In this document: positions 1-6,715 of the stretch, piece after piece
How the letters are laid out: every line of letters starts with the position of its first letter
Position numbering within the stretch: position 1 is the stretch's first letter
Origin: DATIYF01 sp035517775
Lineage (GTDB): Bacteria; Acidobacteriota; Terriglobia; Terriglobales; Acidobacteriaceae
Direction of reading: 5' to 3'
Assembly (NCBI GenBank): GCA_035517775.1
Contig: DATIYF010000063.1
Location: 1 to 8,037 of the forward strand
DNA length: 8,037 nucleotides
Program-made: the position numbers and the translations under genes
Notes under the pieces: generated by a model
Told to the model about the DNA's origin: nothing
The model's input: the letters and a program-made list of their open reading frames with translations, nothing else
Databases searched by the model: none

Positions 1-791
1 CTGGGATGGGCCACGATGGCGTGGCCGAAGGTCGCGCCCGAGCCGGGGCAGAAATTCACCACGCCCTCGGGCATGCCGCACTCTTCCAGCAGCTCGACAA
101 ACTTCGCGGCGATGGTGGGCGAGTCGCTCGAGGGCTTGAGCACAACCGTATTGCCGCAGACGATCGAGGCCAGAGTCATGCCGGCCATAATGGCGCAGGG
201 AAAATTCCACGGCGGAATCACCGCGCCCACGCCCAGCGGAATGTAGAAGAGCGAATCATGCTCGCCGGGAAGCTGCACCGTGGTCTCGACCTTGGAGAGG
301 CGCAGAGCCTCGCGGCTGTAAAACTCGCAGAAGTCAATGGTCTCGGCGATATCGGCATCGGCCTCGGCCCAGTTCTTGCTGACTTCGAACACCAGCCAGG
401 CCATGAACTCGAATTTGCGCTCGCGCAGCAGATCGCCCACGCGAAACAGCAGGCTGGCGCGCTCTTCGACCGCGGTGTTCTTCCACGACTCAAAAGCCTG
501 CAGCGCCGCCTGCATGGCCGGCTCTACATGCTCGGCGCCGGCCTTCTGGTGCAGGCCAACCAGCTGCGAGGGCCGCGCCGGATTGATAGAGCGAATCTTC
601 TCCTGGGTGCGAATGCGCTTGCCGCCGATGATCAGGTCATACTCGCGGCCCAGTTGCCCGCGCACCTGCTCAATCGCGGCCCGCATGGCGCGGGCATTTT
701 CCGCGCGGCTGAAGTCCAGCATCGGCTCGTTGCGGAAGGGGCCATCGTGCAAGCCCAGGACGGGGCGGGGTGGTGCCTCAAGAGTTGCCAT
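1..791 (-). CDS. pruA: L-glutamate gamma-semialdehyde (P5C) dehydrogenase, N-terminal half, cut by window edge
   Basis: NAD-dependent aldehyde dehydrogenase that oxidises glutamate semialdehyde (from 1-pyrroline-5-carboxylate) to glutamate, the last step of proline and arginine catabolism, in the cytoplasm. 263 residues are visible, about half of the roughly 520 usual for the stand-alone enzyme. The N-terminal 'PF.NEPMLDF' stretch (about residues 18-27), 'SINPARPS' (68-75) and 'ADADIAETIDFCEFY' (144-158) match the RocA/PruA subfamily as I know it. The ALDH fold is marked by PPWNFP (193-198, with the oxyanion-hole Asn196) and VLKPS (217-221, cofactor-binding Lys219). The catalytic Cys and Glu lie beyond the window, so activity cannot be judged. 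The ATG at 791 is preceded by GAGG at 797-800 with 5 nt spacing. It is the last of five leftward genes, 120 bp after the previous one, and may have its own promoter. Family call is firm; the exact substrate is less certain. Confidence 0.92.
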   Translation of the reverse strand, partial: MATLEAPPRPVLGLHDGPFRNEPMLDFSRAENARAMRAAIEQVRGQLGREYDLIIGGKRIRTQEKIRSINPARPSQLVGLHQKAGAEHVEPAMQAALQAFESWKNTAVEERASLLFRVGDLLRERKFEFMAWLVFEVSKNWAEADADIAETIDFCEFYSREALRLSKVETTVQLPGEHDSLFYIPLGVGAVIPPWNFPCAIMAGMTLASIVCGNTVVLKPSSDSPTIAAKFVELLEECGMPEGVVNFCPGSGATFGHAIVAHP

Positions 792-911
792 GGAAACCTC
801 AAGCTGCCGGCCAAGCGCGGCAGCAGGGCCATTTTAACATCGTGCGGGGCAGGCGCCGGGTCGCGCGCGCGGCCGAAAGCTCCGAAAAATACCTCGGCCA
901 GAACTCCATTG

Positions 912-1352
912 TCACGTCGATCCAGACAATTGCATCTGCTTCCGGCTGTGCCCGAACCATCGAATGCAGAAGAATGCGATGGCAACAGAGCACACTACAT
1001 ACCAGATCAGGGCCTGGCGGGTCATCCCGACTTTTCCTTCATCCTCTCGGAGGAAGATCAGGACGGCGGAAAGGCACAGCACCGTGCTCACGGGCAGAGG
1101 CCACTCCCGCCAAAGCTTGATCGAGTACACCAGGGCTACACCGCCGGCCCCCAACAGCATGACCGCTGCCCAACTGCCCAGCAACATGCCGTAGCCTTCG
1201 GCCTGGTCCGGAGTCATGGGTAAGGACATAACCGCAGACAATCCCCAGACGACCAGCAAAACTGCCGCGAAGCAGCCATACGCGACATCGCGGTCGCGCC
1301 GTGCGGCGACGCCAGGGTCAGTCCTCTCAGCCAGCTTCTGGTTCATCAGCAT
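912..1352 (-). CDS. Small four-helix membrane protein of unknown function
   Basis: I do not recognise this 146-residue protein. It has four clear hydrophobic segments, at about residues 24-44, 55-78, 86-101 and 114-131, joined by short polar loops. The loop at 101-112 is charged (REDEGKVGMTR) and the C-terminus is basic (RWFGHSRKQ), suggesting a cytoplasmic end. The N-terminus is a charged leader of about 23 residues (KLAERTDPGVAARRDRD). No signal peptide, cysteine pair or catalytic motif was seen. The start is uncertain: ATG at 1352 has GAGG only 1 nt upstream, while the in-frame ATG at 1346 has the same GAGG at 7 nt, so the second is more likely the real start. It lies 53 bp behind the lipoprotein-like ORF and 120 bp ahead of the P5C dehydrogenase, all in the same direction, which may place it in their transcript. 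That the ORF is real rests on its membrane-protein pattern and its place in the gene series. Confidence 0.68.
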   Translation of the reverse strand: MLMNQKLAERTDPGVAARRDRDVAYGCFAAVLLVVWGLSAVMSLPMTPDQAEGYGMLLGSWAAVMLLGAGGVALVYSIKLWREWPLPVSTVLCLSAVLIFLREDEGKVGMTRQALIWYVVCSVAIAFFCIRWFGHSRKQMQLSGST

Positions 1353-1353
1353 G

Positions 1354-1357
1354 CCTC
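1354..1357 (-). promoter_or_regulatory. Shine-Dalgarno GAGG deciding the start of the small membrane protein
   Basis: Read on the minus strand the sequence is GAGG-C-ATG-CTG-ATG. The GAGG is 1 nt from the first ATG (1352) and 7 nt from the second (1346). Normal spacing is about 5-9 nt, so translation probably begins at 1346, shortening the protein to 144 residues. This is a spacing argument only. Confidence 0.45.
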
Positions 1358-1394
1358 GTTGTAATCATCAGGCCTAAGGGCGAAGCCCGCGCAT

Positions 1395-1439
1395 TCAGTG
1401 GCAACTCAGAGAGGCGGTGCCGGTGATAGCTTTGCCGTT
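1395..1439 (-). pseudogene. Out-of-frame C-terminal fragment of the lipoprotein-like gene
   Basis: In a reading frame different from the 1406-1675 ORF, this stretch encodes NGKAITGTASLSCH followed by a TGA stop. A terminal beta strand of the type 'GTASL(S/T)C' is what I would expect at the end of the Ig-like secreted family suggested by the upstream half. Finding it immediately overlapping the end of the ORF, in the wrong frame and without the expected central domain, suggests an internal deletion that also shifted the frame. The family match is from memory, so confidence is modest. Confidence 0.4.
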
Positions 1440-1675
1440 GCTTTTGGCCGCACGGAGGGCAGAGTGGAAGCTAGGGCCGGGCATCCAGGAGCAACCACAG
1501 CGCCCGCCGTAAACTGTTGAGAGTTTCCCGGCGGCGCGGCGTTGGAATCGGCGTTAGCGCTCTGCGGCGAAACGCTCAAGGAAGTTGGGGAGCAGCCGAG
1601 CGTGCTACCGCCGCCCCCGGCAAGCACAGCGCAAAGCATCAGCATCAGGCCCAGTTCACGCGCTGACAGATCCAT
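1406..1675 (-). CDS. Short secreted lipoprotein-like ORF, probably a collapsed gene
   Basis: An 89-residue ORF with a short hydrophobic leader (about residues 8-20, LGLMLMLCAVLAG) followed by a Gly run and TLGC ending at Cys28. This is an imperfect lipobox: Gly at -1 fits, but Leu at -2 and Thr at -3 do not. The mature part begins with a Ser/Pro-rich strand (SLSVSPQSA, 33-41) and PPGNSQQFTAGAVVAPGC (48-65). I associate this pattern with acidobacterial secreted proteins carrying an Ig-like beta domain. From about residue 70 the sequence becomes Pro/Lys-rich without a family look and ends early. The expected kind of C-terminus appears in another frame (see 1395-1439), so the ORF is probably a deleted and frameshifted remnant. 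The ATG has a strong GGGAGG 5 nt upstream and starts 12 bp after the tryptophanase stop, so it may still be translated. No function can be given beyond probable export. Confidence 0.5.
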   Translation of the reverse strand: MDLSARELGLMLMLCAVLAGGGGSTLGCSPTSLSVSPQSANADSNAAPPGNSQQFTAGAVVAPGCPALASTLPSVRPKATAKLSPAPPL

Positions 1676-1680
1676 GACCG

Positions 1681-1686
1681 CCTCCC
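1681..1686 (-). promoter_or_regulatory. Strong Shine-Dalgarno GGGAGG between the tryptophanase stop and the lipoprotein-like ORF
   Basis: GGGAGG lies 5 nt upstream of the ATG at 1675 and begins one base after the TGA stop (1688-1690) of the tryptophanase. It is the strongest ribosome-binding site seen in the window. Ribosomes finishing the tryptophanase could re-initiate here. Confidence 0.6.
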
Positions 1687-1687
1687 A

Positions 1688-3058
1688 TCATGTTGTCGCG
1701 ACTGTGTGTTCCACCGGCTCCAAGCGAGCCGTAAAGTGCCGCAAAAACGGGGCCTCGTAGCTCAGCTTCAGTCCCTTGATCTGGTCCTTTTTCCGCCAGA
1801 CTTCCAGGATGACTTCCACCACGTAATCAATGTGGCTCTGAGTATAAACGCGGCGCGGAATGGCCAAGCGCACTAAATCCATGGTGGCGGCTGCACCAAA
1901 CATCAGCGCGCCGATTTCTACTGAACGAATTCCGCCTTCGAGATAAAGCTCCGCCGCCAGAGCCACCCCCGGAAACTGTTCTGGCGGAACATGGGGAAGA
2001 AAAGCGCGCGCGTCCAGATAGACGGCGTGGCCCCCCGGGGGCTGCACAATGGGAACGCCCTGGGCGGCGACATGGTTGCCCAGGTAGGCGGTCGAGGCGA
2101 TGCGGTAACGCAAGTAGTCTTCCTGCAAAGCCTCCTGCACGCCAACCGCAATGGCTTCCAGGTCGCGCCCGGCCAACCCGCCGTAGGTCGGGTAGCCCTC
2201 GGTAAGAATCAGCAGGTCTTTTTCCTGCTGCGCCAGCTTGTCGTCATTGGTGCACAGAAAGCCGCCGATGTTGGCCATGCCATCTTTCTTGGCCGACATC
2301 GTGCAGCCATCGCCATAACTGAACATTTCCTGGGCAATCTGCTTCGGGGTCTTCGCCTCATAGCCCGGCTCGCGCAGCTTGATGAAATAGGAATTTTCAG
2401 CGAAGCGGCAGGCGTCGAAATAGAGCGGAATCCTGTGCCGCCGGCAGAGGGCGCTCACCTGGCGAACGTTCTCCATGGAAACCGGCTGGCCGCCGCCGGA
2501 GTTATTGGTCACGGTGAGCATGACCAGCGGAATCCGCTCCTGGCCCACCTTTGCGATGAGATTCTCGAGCGCCGCCACATCCATATTGCCTTTGAAGGGA
2601 TGAACCAACTGCGGCTGCTTGCCCTGCGCAATCACCAAGTCCAACGCCTCGGCGCCCACAAACTCAACGTTGGCGCGGGTGGTGTCGAAATGAGTGTTGT
2701 TGGGAACGATGTCGCCTTTCCTGCACATCACGCCGAACAAAATCCGCTCGGCCGCGCGCCCCTGGTGCGTGGGAATCACATGGCGATAGCCGAAAATTTC
2801 CTGCACCGAGGCGCGAAAGCGCTCGAAGCTTCTGCTGCCGGCGTAACTCTCGTCGCCTTCCATGATGGCGGCCCACTGGTGCGTGGACATGGCGCCGGTG
2901 CCGGAATCGGTGAGCAGATCAATCAGAACATCGGCGGCGGGGAGAAGAAACAGATTGTAGTGGGCGGCGCGAAGCAGGATTTCCCGCTCTTCGCGCGTGG
3001 TCCAGCGAATGGGCTCAACGCTCTTTATGCGGAACGGCTCAATGATCGTCTTGGCCAT
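1688..3058 (-). CDS. tnaA: Tryptophanase (tryptophanase/tyrosine phenol-lyase family)
   Basis: PLP-dependent lyase that splits L-tryptophan into indole, pyruvate and ammonia. The 456 residues match the full family length with no break. Visible landmarks: EPFRIKSVEP (7-16), IDLLTDSGTGAMS (46-58), THQGR (97-101, PLP phosphate site), NNSGGGQPVS (185-194), FDACRF (214-219, PLP-contacting Asp215 and Arg218), MSAKKD (254-259, Schiff-base lysine probably Lys258), and IPRRVYT (400-406, substrate-carboxylate Arg). Three positions separate the sister enzymes. Tyrosine phenol-lyase has Thr124, Arg381 and Phe448; E. coli tryptophanase has Asp137, Ile396 and His463. This protein has Asp125 (HFDTT), Ile382 (VEIG) and His441 (LRHF), all tryptophanase-type. 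The gene follows the polysaccharide synthase by 22 bp, with no room for a tnaC-type leader peptide and no tryptophan permease nearby, so classical tna regulation is unlikely. No good Shine-Dalgarno is seen; the start is supported by the N-terminal family match. Confidence 0.88.
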   Translation of the reverse strand: MAKTIIEPFRIKSVEPIRWTTREEREILLRAAHYNLFLLPAADVLIDLLTDSGTGAMSTHQWAAIMEGDESYAGSRSFERFRASVQEIFGYRHVIPTHQGRAAERILFGVMCRKGDIVPNNTHFDTTRANVEFVGAEALDLVIAQGKQPQLVHPFKGNMDVAALENLIAKVGQERIPLVMLTVTNNSGGGQPVSMENVRQVSALCRRHRIPLYFDACRFAENSYFIKLREPGYEAKTPKQIAQEMFSYGDGCTMSAKKDGMANIGGFLCTNDDKLAQQEKDLLILTEGYPTYGGLAGRDLEAIAVGVQEALQEDYLRYRIASTAYLGNHVAAQGVPIVQPPGGHAVYLDARAFLPHVPPEQFPGVALAAELYLEGGIRSVEIGALMFGAAATMDLVRLAIPRRVYTQSHIDYVVEVILEVWRKKDQIKGLKLSYEAPFLRHFTARLEPVEHTVATT

Positions 3059-3080
3059 TGCTGGGCCCGCAGAACAACCC

Positions 3081-6000
3081 CTAGGGCACGTTTACCGACT
3101 CTTGGTCCTCTTCCACTTGCGCCGGCGGAGAATATTTCACCGCGGCGGTGCGCTCCAGCTTGTCCCAGGCGAAGCGCCGCCCTTCAATGGCGCGCTTCAG
3201 CGTCTTGAACAGCACCAGGGAGAAAAGCTGGCGATAGGCAAAGCGCTGCAGCCACACCTGGCTGAGCAGCCAGGGGTCTTCGCGGGCATCCGGCTGGCGG
3301 CGCTCCAGAAGGAAAGCCAGCGCAGAAGCCAGAAAGTCGATGATCAGAAACGCCGCGAAGAATACGACCAGGCGCAAGAAATCGGTCGGATCGGTGGATT
3401 CCGGGTGAAAGTATTTCTGCACGAGATACCACAGCGCCCAGAAGGCGAACATGAGATCAATCAGCGGCGAAACCACCGGCAACAGAATCTGAAAGATCAC
3501 AATATTGGGCAAGGCGACCCATCCCAGCACACCTTTGCGGCCAAACACCTCATGGTGCTTCCACACCGATTGCAGAATGCCAAACGACCAGCGAAAGCGC
3601 TGGCGCATGAGTCCGCTGGCGCTGACCGGGGCCTCGGTATAAGCCAGAGCCAGATCTTCGTACTCCACGCGATAGCCGCGGCGCAGCAGGTTCATGGTGA
3701 GGTCGGCATCTTCGGCCACGGTATCGGTATGGTAGCCGCCCGCCTCGCGCACCGCCGAAGTTCTCCACGCGCCAATCGCCCCGGGAACCACGCTCACCGC
3801 TCCCAGCGTGTTGAGCGCGCGCCGCTCGAAATTCTGGCTGGTGATGTACTCCAGCGCCTGCCAGCGGGTCCACAGGTTCACGCGGTTTCCAACTTTGGCA
3901 TTACCGGCCACCGCGCCGACTTTGGGATCCAAGAAGTGAGGAACCAGCTTGGCTACGGCATCGCGAGCGATTACGGTATCGGCGTCAATGCCGACAAAGA
4001 TTTCTTCGTCGCACAGGTACTGCAAACCATAGTTCAGAGCGTCGGCCTTACCGGAGTTGGGCTTGGTCAGGATCAGCACCCGCCCCGAGGCTTCTTCAGC
4101 CTTGAAGGCGGCGCGGGCCACTTCCAGGGTGTGGTCGCTCGAGCCGTCATCAATCACGATCACGCGCAGGTCGCGATAGCTGGAAGCAAGGGCGGCGCGC
4201 ACCGTCTGCACAATCACCTTCTCCTCGTTGTAGGCCGGAATCAATACAGCTACCGGGCGGTATGAGTTTTCGGCCGCAACCGAGGCGTACTTCCGTGGCC
4301 ACATCCGGTCGTACACCGCGAAGGCGCCGATAAACAAGAGCCGCCCAGTCATGAGCAGGTCGCCGATCAGGAAGACCCAGGCGATGCCCTTCAGGCTGAC
4401 GTCAAACATCCAGAAACCGACCCAGGTAAAGCGCGCTGCCCAGCGCTCGTTGGTCGGGATCGGAGGCATCACGTCGGCCCGGGTCTTGCCCAGAAGCTCG
4501 TACAGGGGAGCAACCTCCAGACCCTTGGCTCGTATGCCTTCGATGATGGTGGGCAGCGCCAGCACGGTCTGGCTGCGGTTGCCGCCGCCATCGTGCAGCA
4601 GAATCACATTGCCGCAGCGGATGTCACTGGGCGCGCAGGGCGGCAAGTGCGCCAGCACGTCAGCGGCAATCTGGGTGGCGCTCCGCCGCGGATTGTCCCG
4701 CCAGTCATTGGGGTCAATCCTGTCGCCGATGGTGATGTACCCCATGTCCTGCGTGATTTCGAGCGGCCGCACCTGGTCTTCAGTATCCGGCTCAGAGTCA
4801 ATTGAGTAGGGCGGCCGGAACAAAATCGTGCGGATTCCCAATCGGCTGGCGAAAAGCTGCTCCGTCAGGTTGAGCTCCAGCTTGTTGAAGGTCGGCGACA
4901 GGTTGCTGATATCAGGATGGGTGAAGGTGTGGTTCCCAATGGCGTTGCCTTCGTGATAAACGCGCGCGGTAAGATCGGAAAACTTATCCGCCTGAATGCC
5001 GATCAGGAAAAACGTGGCCGTAGCATGCTCCCGCTTCAACACATCGAGAATTTTGGGGGTCCACTGCGGGTCGGGGCCGTCATCGAAGGTGATCGCCACT
5101 TTATCGCGGCTGTAGCCGTAGCGGCCCACGCGATAGGGCTCCGGCAAGGAATCGAATTCCTCGTTGGTAATCAGGCCGGTGCCTGGGTCCACGGTCAGAG
5201 CGCGTGTGCCGTTATCGGGCCGGGCCTCAATGCGCAGAATCTCTCCGCGGCCTTCCATATCCACGTCCTGGCCGGGAGGAACGTCCTTGAGCTTCTCTAC
5301 ATTTCCGGGATCGCCGGGCACGTCCCATATGCGCCACAGAGAACGGTCTTCCGCGCCCAGGCGCCACAGGGCAAAGGTGCGAATGCCCAGGGCCTGCGCC
5401 GCCCGCATCTCGTTGAGGGCAGTGACCGCGTCGAGGAACCAGATGTCATGCTGCAGGTTGTGCTCATCGAGATAGCTGATGTGCGGGTTCAGGCTGTCGT
5501 CGTCGAAATCCACGTCGGCTTCCGAGTCGCGCGCCGCCAGCCAGGCCTCCTGCACGGTCTGGTTGCGGTCGGCCACGCCGGGCGGCAGCTTGCCGTGTTT
5601 GGGCTTTTGCACCCAGTCGTAACCGAAGTTGGCGACGGCGCAGATCAGCTTGTCCTGGGGCACAAACTTCTTGGCGAATTTCAGGTTGCTGACGAACCAA
5701 TCCTGCGAGGCCACCGGCCCGGAAGGCCCGCCGGGATAATGCTCGTCATAGTTCATCAGCACTACGCCATCGGCGGCCGCGGCCACGGCGCGATAGTCCC
5801 ATTCATCATTGTGCGAGGGCACGGTGACATACAGCTTCATGCCTTTGGCGTGCAGGTCGGCGGAGAGTTCGTTCAGCAAAGCCACGAATCCGGGTTGGCC
5901 GGCTTTGGGGAAGGCTTCAAAGTCCAGCATCAGGCCGTCATATTTATCGGTGGCCAGAAAGGCCGCGGCCTGCTGCCGGAAGCGGGCGCGGGCGCTCGCA

Positions 6001-6593
6001 TCGTTCAGGAACGCGGAAATATCCACCCAGTCGGCGCCGTCGAAGTTGTTCACCAGAGGAAAGACTTCCATGCCGGTGTCTTCCGACTTGAGGAACGGCA
6101 TAACCTGCGAATCCACCGAACGCACTGCGCCACCGGTCTCCACGTCGAAGAATTTATTGGTTTGCGGATCCACACTCTGCAGATGACCGTCCGGGGTAAG
6201 GACCGAAAGCCATTCGGGAAAAAGCAGGTCAATTTGGCGCGCGTATTCGCGCAAGGTGGAAAAGCTGGCCGCATCCCAGGGCACGTAAAACGCGGCGCGA
6301 ATGCCTTCGGTGGTATTGAGCTCGACTTGCGATGCCGGCGTCTGGGAGCGCCGGTGACCGTGGCGATAGGCCAGCCGGCGTCGCTCCCGGGCTTTTTCCT
6401 TTTCTTTCTCCTTCAGAGCCCGGTAGGGCTTTTTCTGCATGGGCAGCAGAAGCTCGGGCAGAGGCTGGTCCTGCAAGGCGCTGTAAACGAAAAAGATGAC
6501 GAGCAGGGTGACGCCGACGCCGAGCACGTCAAACATCCGCCGCAGCCGCTTCCAGCGGGCCCGGCGAGGATCGTAGAAAACAGGTTGCGCCAT
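3081..6593 (-). CDS. Three-module polysaccharide protein: GH18 hydrolase, CE4 (NodB) deacetylase, processive GT2 synthase
   Basis: A 1170-residue inner-membrane protein that probably makes, deacetylates and trims a beta-linked amino-sugar polymer. A basic N-terminus and one helix (21-40) lead to a charged linker (53-83). The GH18 module spans about 97-430: DGLMLDFE (219-226, catalytic Glu226), NYDEHY (281-286) and ALW (408-410). A small beta linker (445-490) follows. The CE4 module spans about 491-705 with every motif intact: TFDDGP (502-507), HTFTH (555-559), RPPY (593-596), DPNDW (627-631) and LLHDG (665-669). A membrane segment (about 735-759) leads to the GT2 module (780-1010) with DDG (815-817), DAD (870-872), ED (961-962) and QRFRW (998-1002), the D,D,D35QxxRW signature of processive synthases. 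C-terminal membrane helices lie at about 1025-1060 and 1072-1096. Hydrolase and deacetylase would be periplasmic and GT2 cytoplasmic. Polymer identity (PNAG, chitin-like or other) is not determined. The ATG at 6593 is the only usable start, since an in-frame TAG lies just upstream; there is no clear Shine-Dalgarno. Confidence 0.93.
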   Translation of the reverse strand: MAQPVFYDPRRARWKRLRRMFDVLGVGVTLLVIFFVYSALQDQPLPELLLPMQKKPYRALKEKEKEKARERRRLAYRHGHRRSQTPASQVELNTTEGIRAAFYVPWDAASFSTLREYARQIDLLFPEWLSVLTPDGHLQSVDPQTNKFFDVETGGAVRSVDSQVMPFLKSEDTGMEVFPLVNNFDGADWVDISAFLNDASARARFRQQAAAFLATDKYDGLMLDFEAFPKAGQPGFVALLNELSADLHAKGMKLYVTVPSHNDEWDYRAVAAAADGVVLMNYDEHYPGGPSGPVASQDWFVSNLKFAKKFVPQDKLICAVANFGYDWVQKPKHGKLPPGVADRNQTVQEAWLAARDSEADVDFDDDSLNPHISYLDEHNLQHDIWFLDAVTALNEMRAAQALGIRTFALWRLGAEDRSLWRIWDVPGDPGNVEKLKDVPPGQDVDMEGRGEILRIEARPDNGTRALTVDPGTGLITNEEFDSLPEPYRVGRYGYSRDKVAITFDDGPDPQWTPKILDVLKREHATATFFLIGIQADKFSDLTARVYHEGNAIGNHTFTHPDISNLSPTFNKLELNLTEQLFASRLGIRTILFRPPYSIDSEPDTEDQVRPLEITQDMGYITIGDRIDPNDWRDNPRRSATQIAADVLAHLPPCAPSDIRCGNVILLHDGGGNRSQTVLALPTIIEGIRAKGLEVAPLYELLGKTRADVMPPIPTNERWAARFTWVGFWMFDVSLKGIAWVFLIGDLLMTGRLLFIGAFAVYDRMWPRKYASVAAENSYRPVAVLIPAYNEEKVIVQTVRAALASSYRDLRVIVIDDGSSDHTLEVARAAFKAEEASGRVLILTKPNSGKADALNYGLQYLCDEEIFVGIDADTVIARDAVAKLVPHFLDPKVGAVAGNAKVGNRVNLWTRWQALEYITSQNFERRALNTLGAVSVVPGAIGAWRTSAVREAGGYHTDTVAEDADLTMNLLRRGYRVEYEDLALAYTEAPVSASGLMRQRFRWSFGILQSVWKHHEVFGRKGVLGWVALPNIVIFQILLPVVSPLIDLMFAFWALWYLVQKYFHPESTDPTDFLRLVVFFAAFLIIDFLASALAFLLERRQPDAREDPWLLSQVWLQRFAYRQLFSLVLFKTLKRAIEGRRFAWDKLERTAAVKYSPPAQVEEDQESVNVP

Positions 6594-6611
6594 CGGGGGT
6601 GAGTTAGTTTT

Positions 6612-6640
6612 ATCCTAAGCCGCGGCCAGGGGAGGGTCAA
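6612..6640 (-). promoter_or_regulatory. Candidate sigma-70-type promoter of the polysaccharide synthase gene
   Basis: On the minus strand, TTGACC (6635-6640) and TAGGAT (6612-6617) are separated by exactly 17 bp. The -35 matches five of six consensus bases and the -10 four of six. Transcription would begin near 6605, leaving a leader of only about 12 nt before the ATG at 6593, with no Shine-Dalgarno in it. Spacing and position are convincing, but a chance match in a short region cannot be excluded. Confidence 0.5.
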
Positions 6641-6709
6641 CGACGACGCCCTGCGCCATCATACCGGAATTCGGCCCTGCCGGAGCGTGGCGATTGCCGC
6701 AAAACGCGC

Positions 6710-6715
6710 TATAGT
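6710..6715 (+). promoter_or_regulatory. Candidate -10 box for a leaderless rightward transcript
   Basis: TATAGT (five of six matches to TATAAT) lies six bases before the GTG at 6722. A transcript starting seven bases after the box would begin on the GTG itself, which is the usual geometry of leaderless genes, and no Shine-Dalgarno is present upstream. No -35 match was seen at the expected place (about 6687-6692, GTGGCG). Confidence 0.38.

Noticed and set aside
862..871. CGCGCGCGCG alternating tract between the small membrane gene and the P5C dehydrogenase
   Set aside because: Ten bases of alternating CG in a high-GC genome can occur by chance; no paired element or protein site supports a role.
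6..1223. Plus-strand open frame of 405 codons spanning the P5C dehydrogenase and the small membrane gene
   Set aside because: It runs antisense to two better-supported genes and their intergenic gap, and has an Ala/Gly/His/Arg-rich composition with no recognisable domain.
1353..1405. Possible terminator hairpin (GGGC-TTC-GCCC on the minus strand) behind the lipoprotein-like ORF
   Set aside because: The stem is only 4 bp with a 3-nt loop and is not followed by a run of U, so it does not qualify as an intrinsic terminator.
1688..3058. Tyrosine phenol-lyase as the name for the lyase
   Set aside because: Several N-terminal stretches resemble that enzyme, but the three specificity positions carry Asp, Ile and His, as in tryptophanase.
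3134..3146. Palindromic CACCGCGGCGGTG near the 3' end of the synthase gene
   Set aside because: It lies within coding sequence, is short, and is explained by GC-rich codons; no copies at operator-like positions were seen.
1991..4265. Two overlapping plus-strand open frames (1991-3208 and 2997-4265) opposite tryptophanase and the GT2 module
   Set aside because: They are complements of strongly conserved minus-strand proteins, overlap each other, and lack any family resemblance.
4917..6602. Long plus-strand open frame of 561 codons opposite the polysaccharide synthase
   Set aside because: The minus-strand frame carries complete GH18 and CE4 motifs, while the plus-strand translation is His/Gly/Val-rich with no domain. 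It is an antisense shadow typical of high-GC coding DNA.
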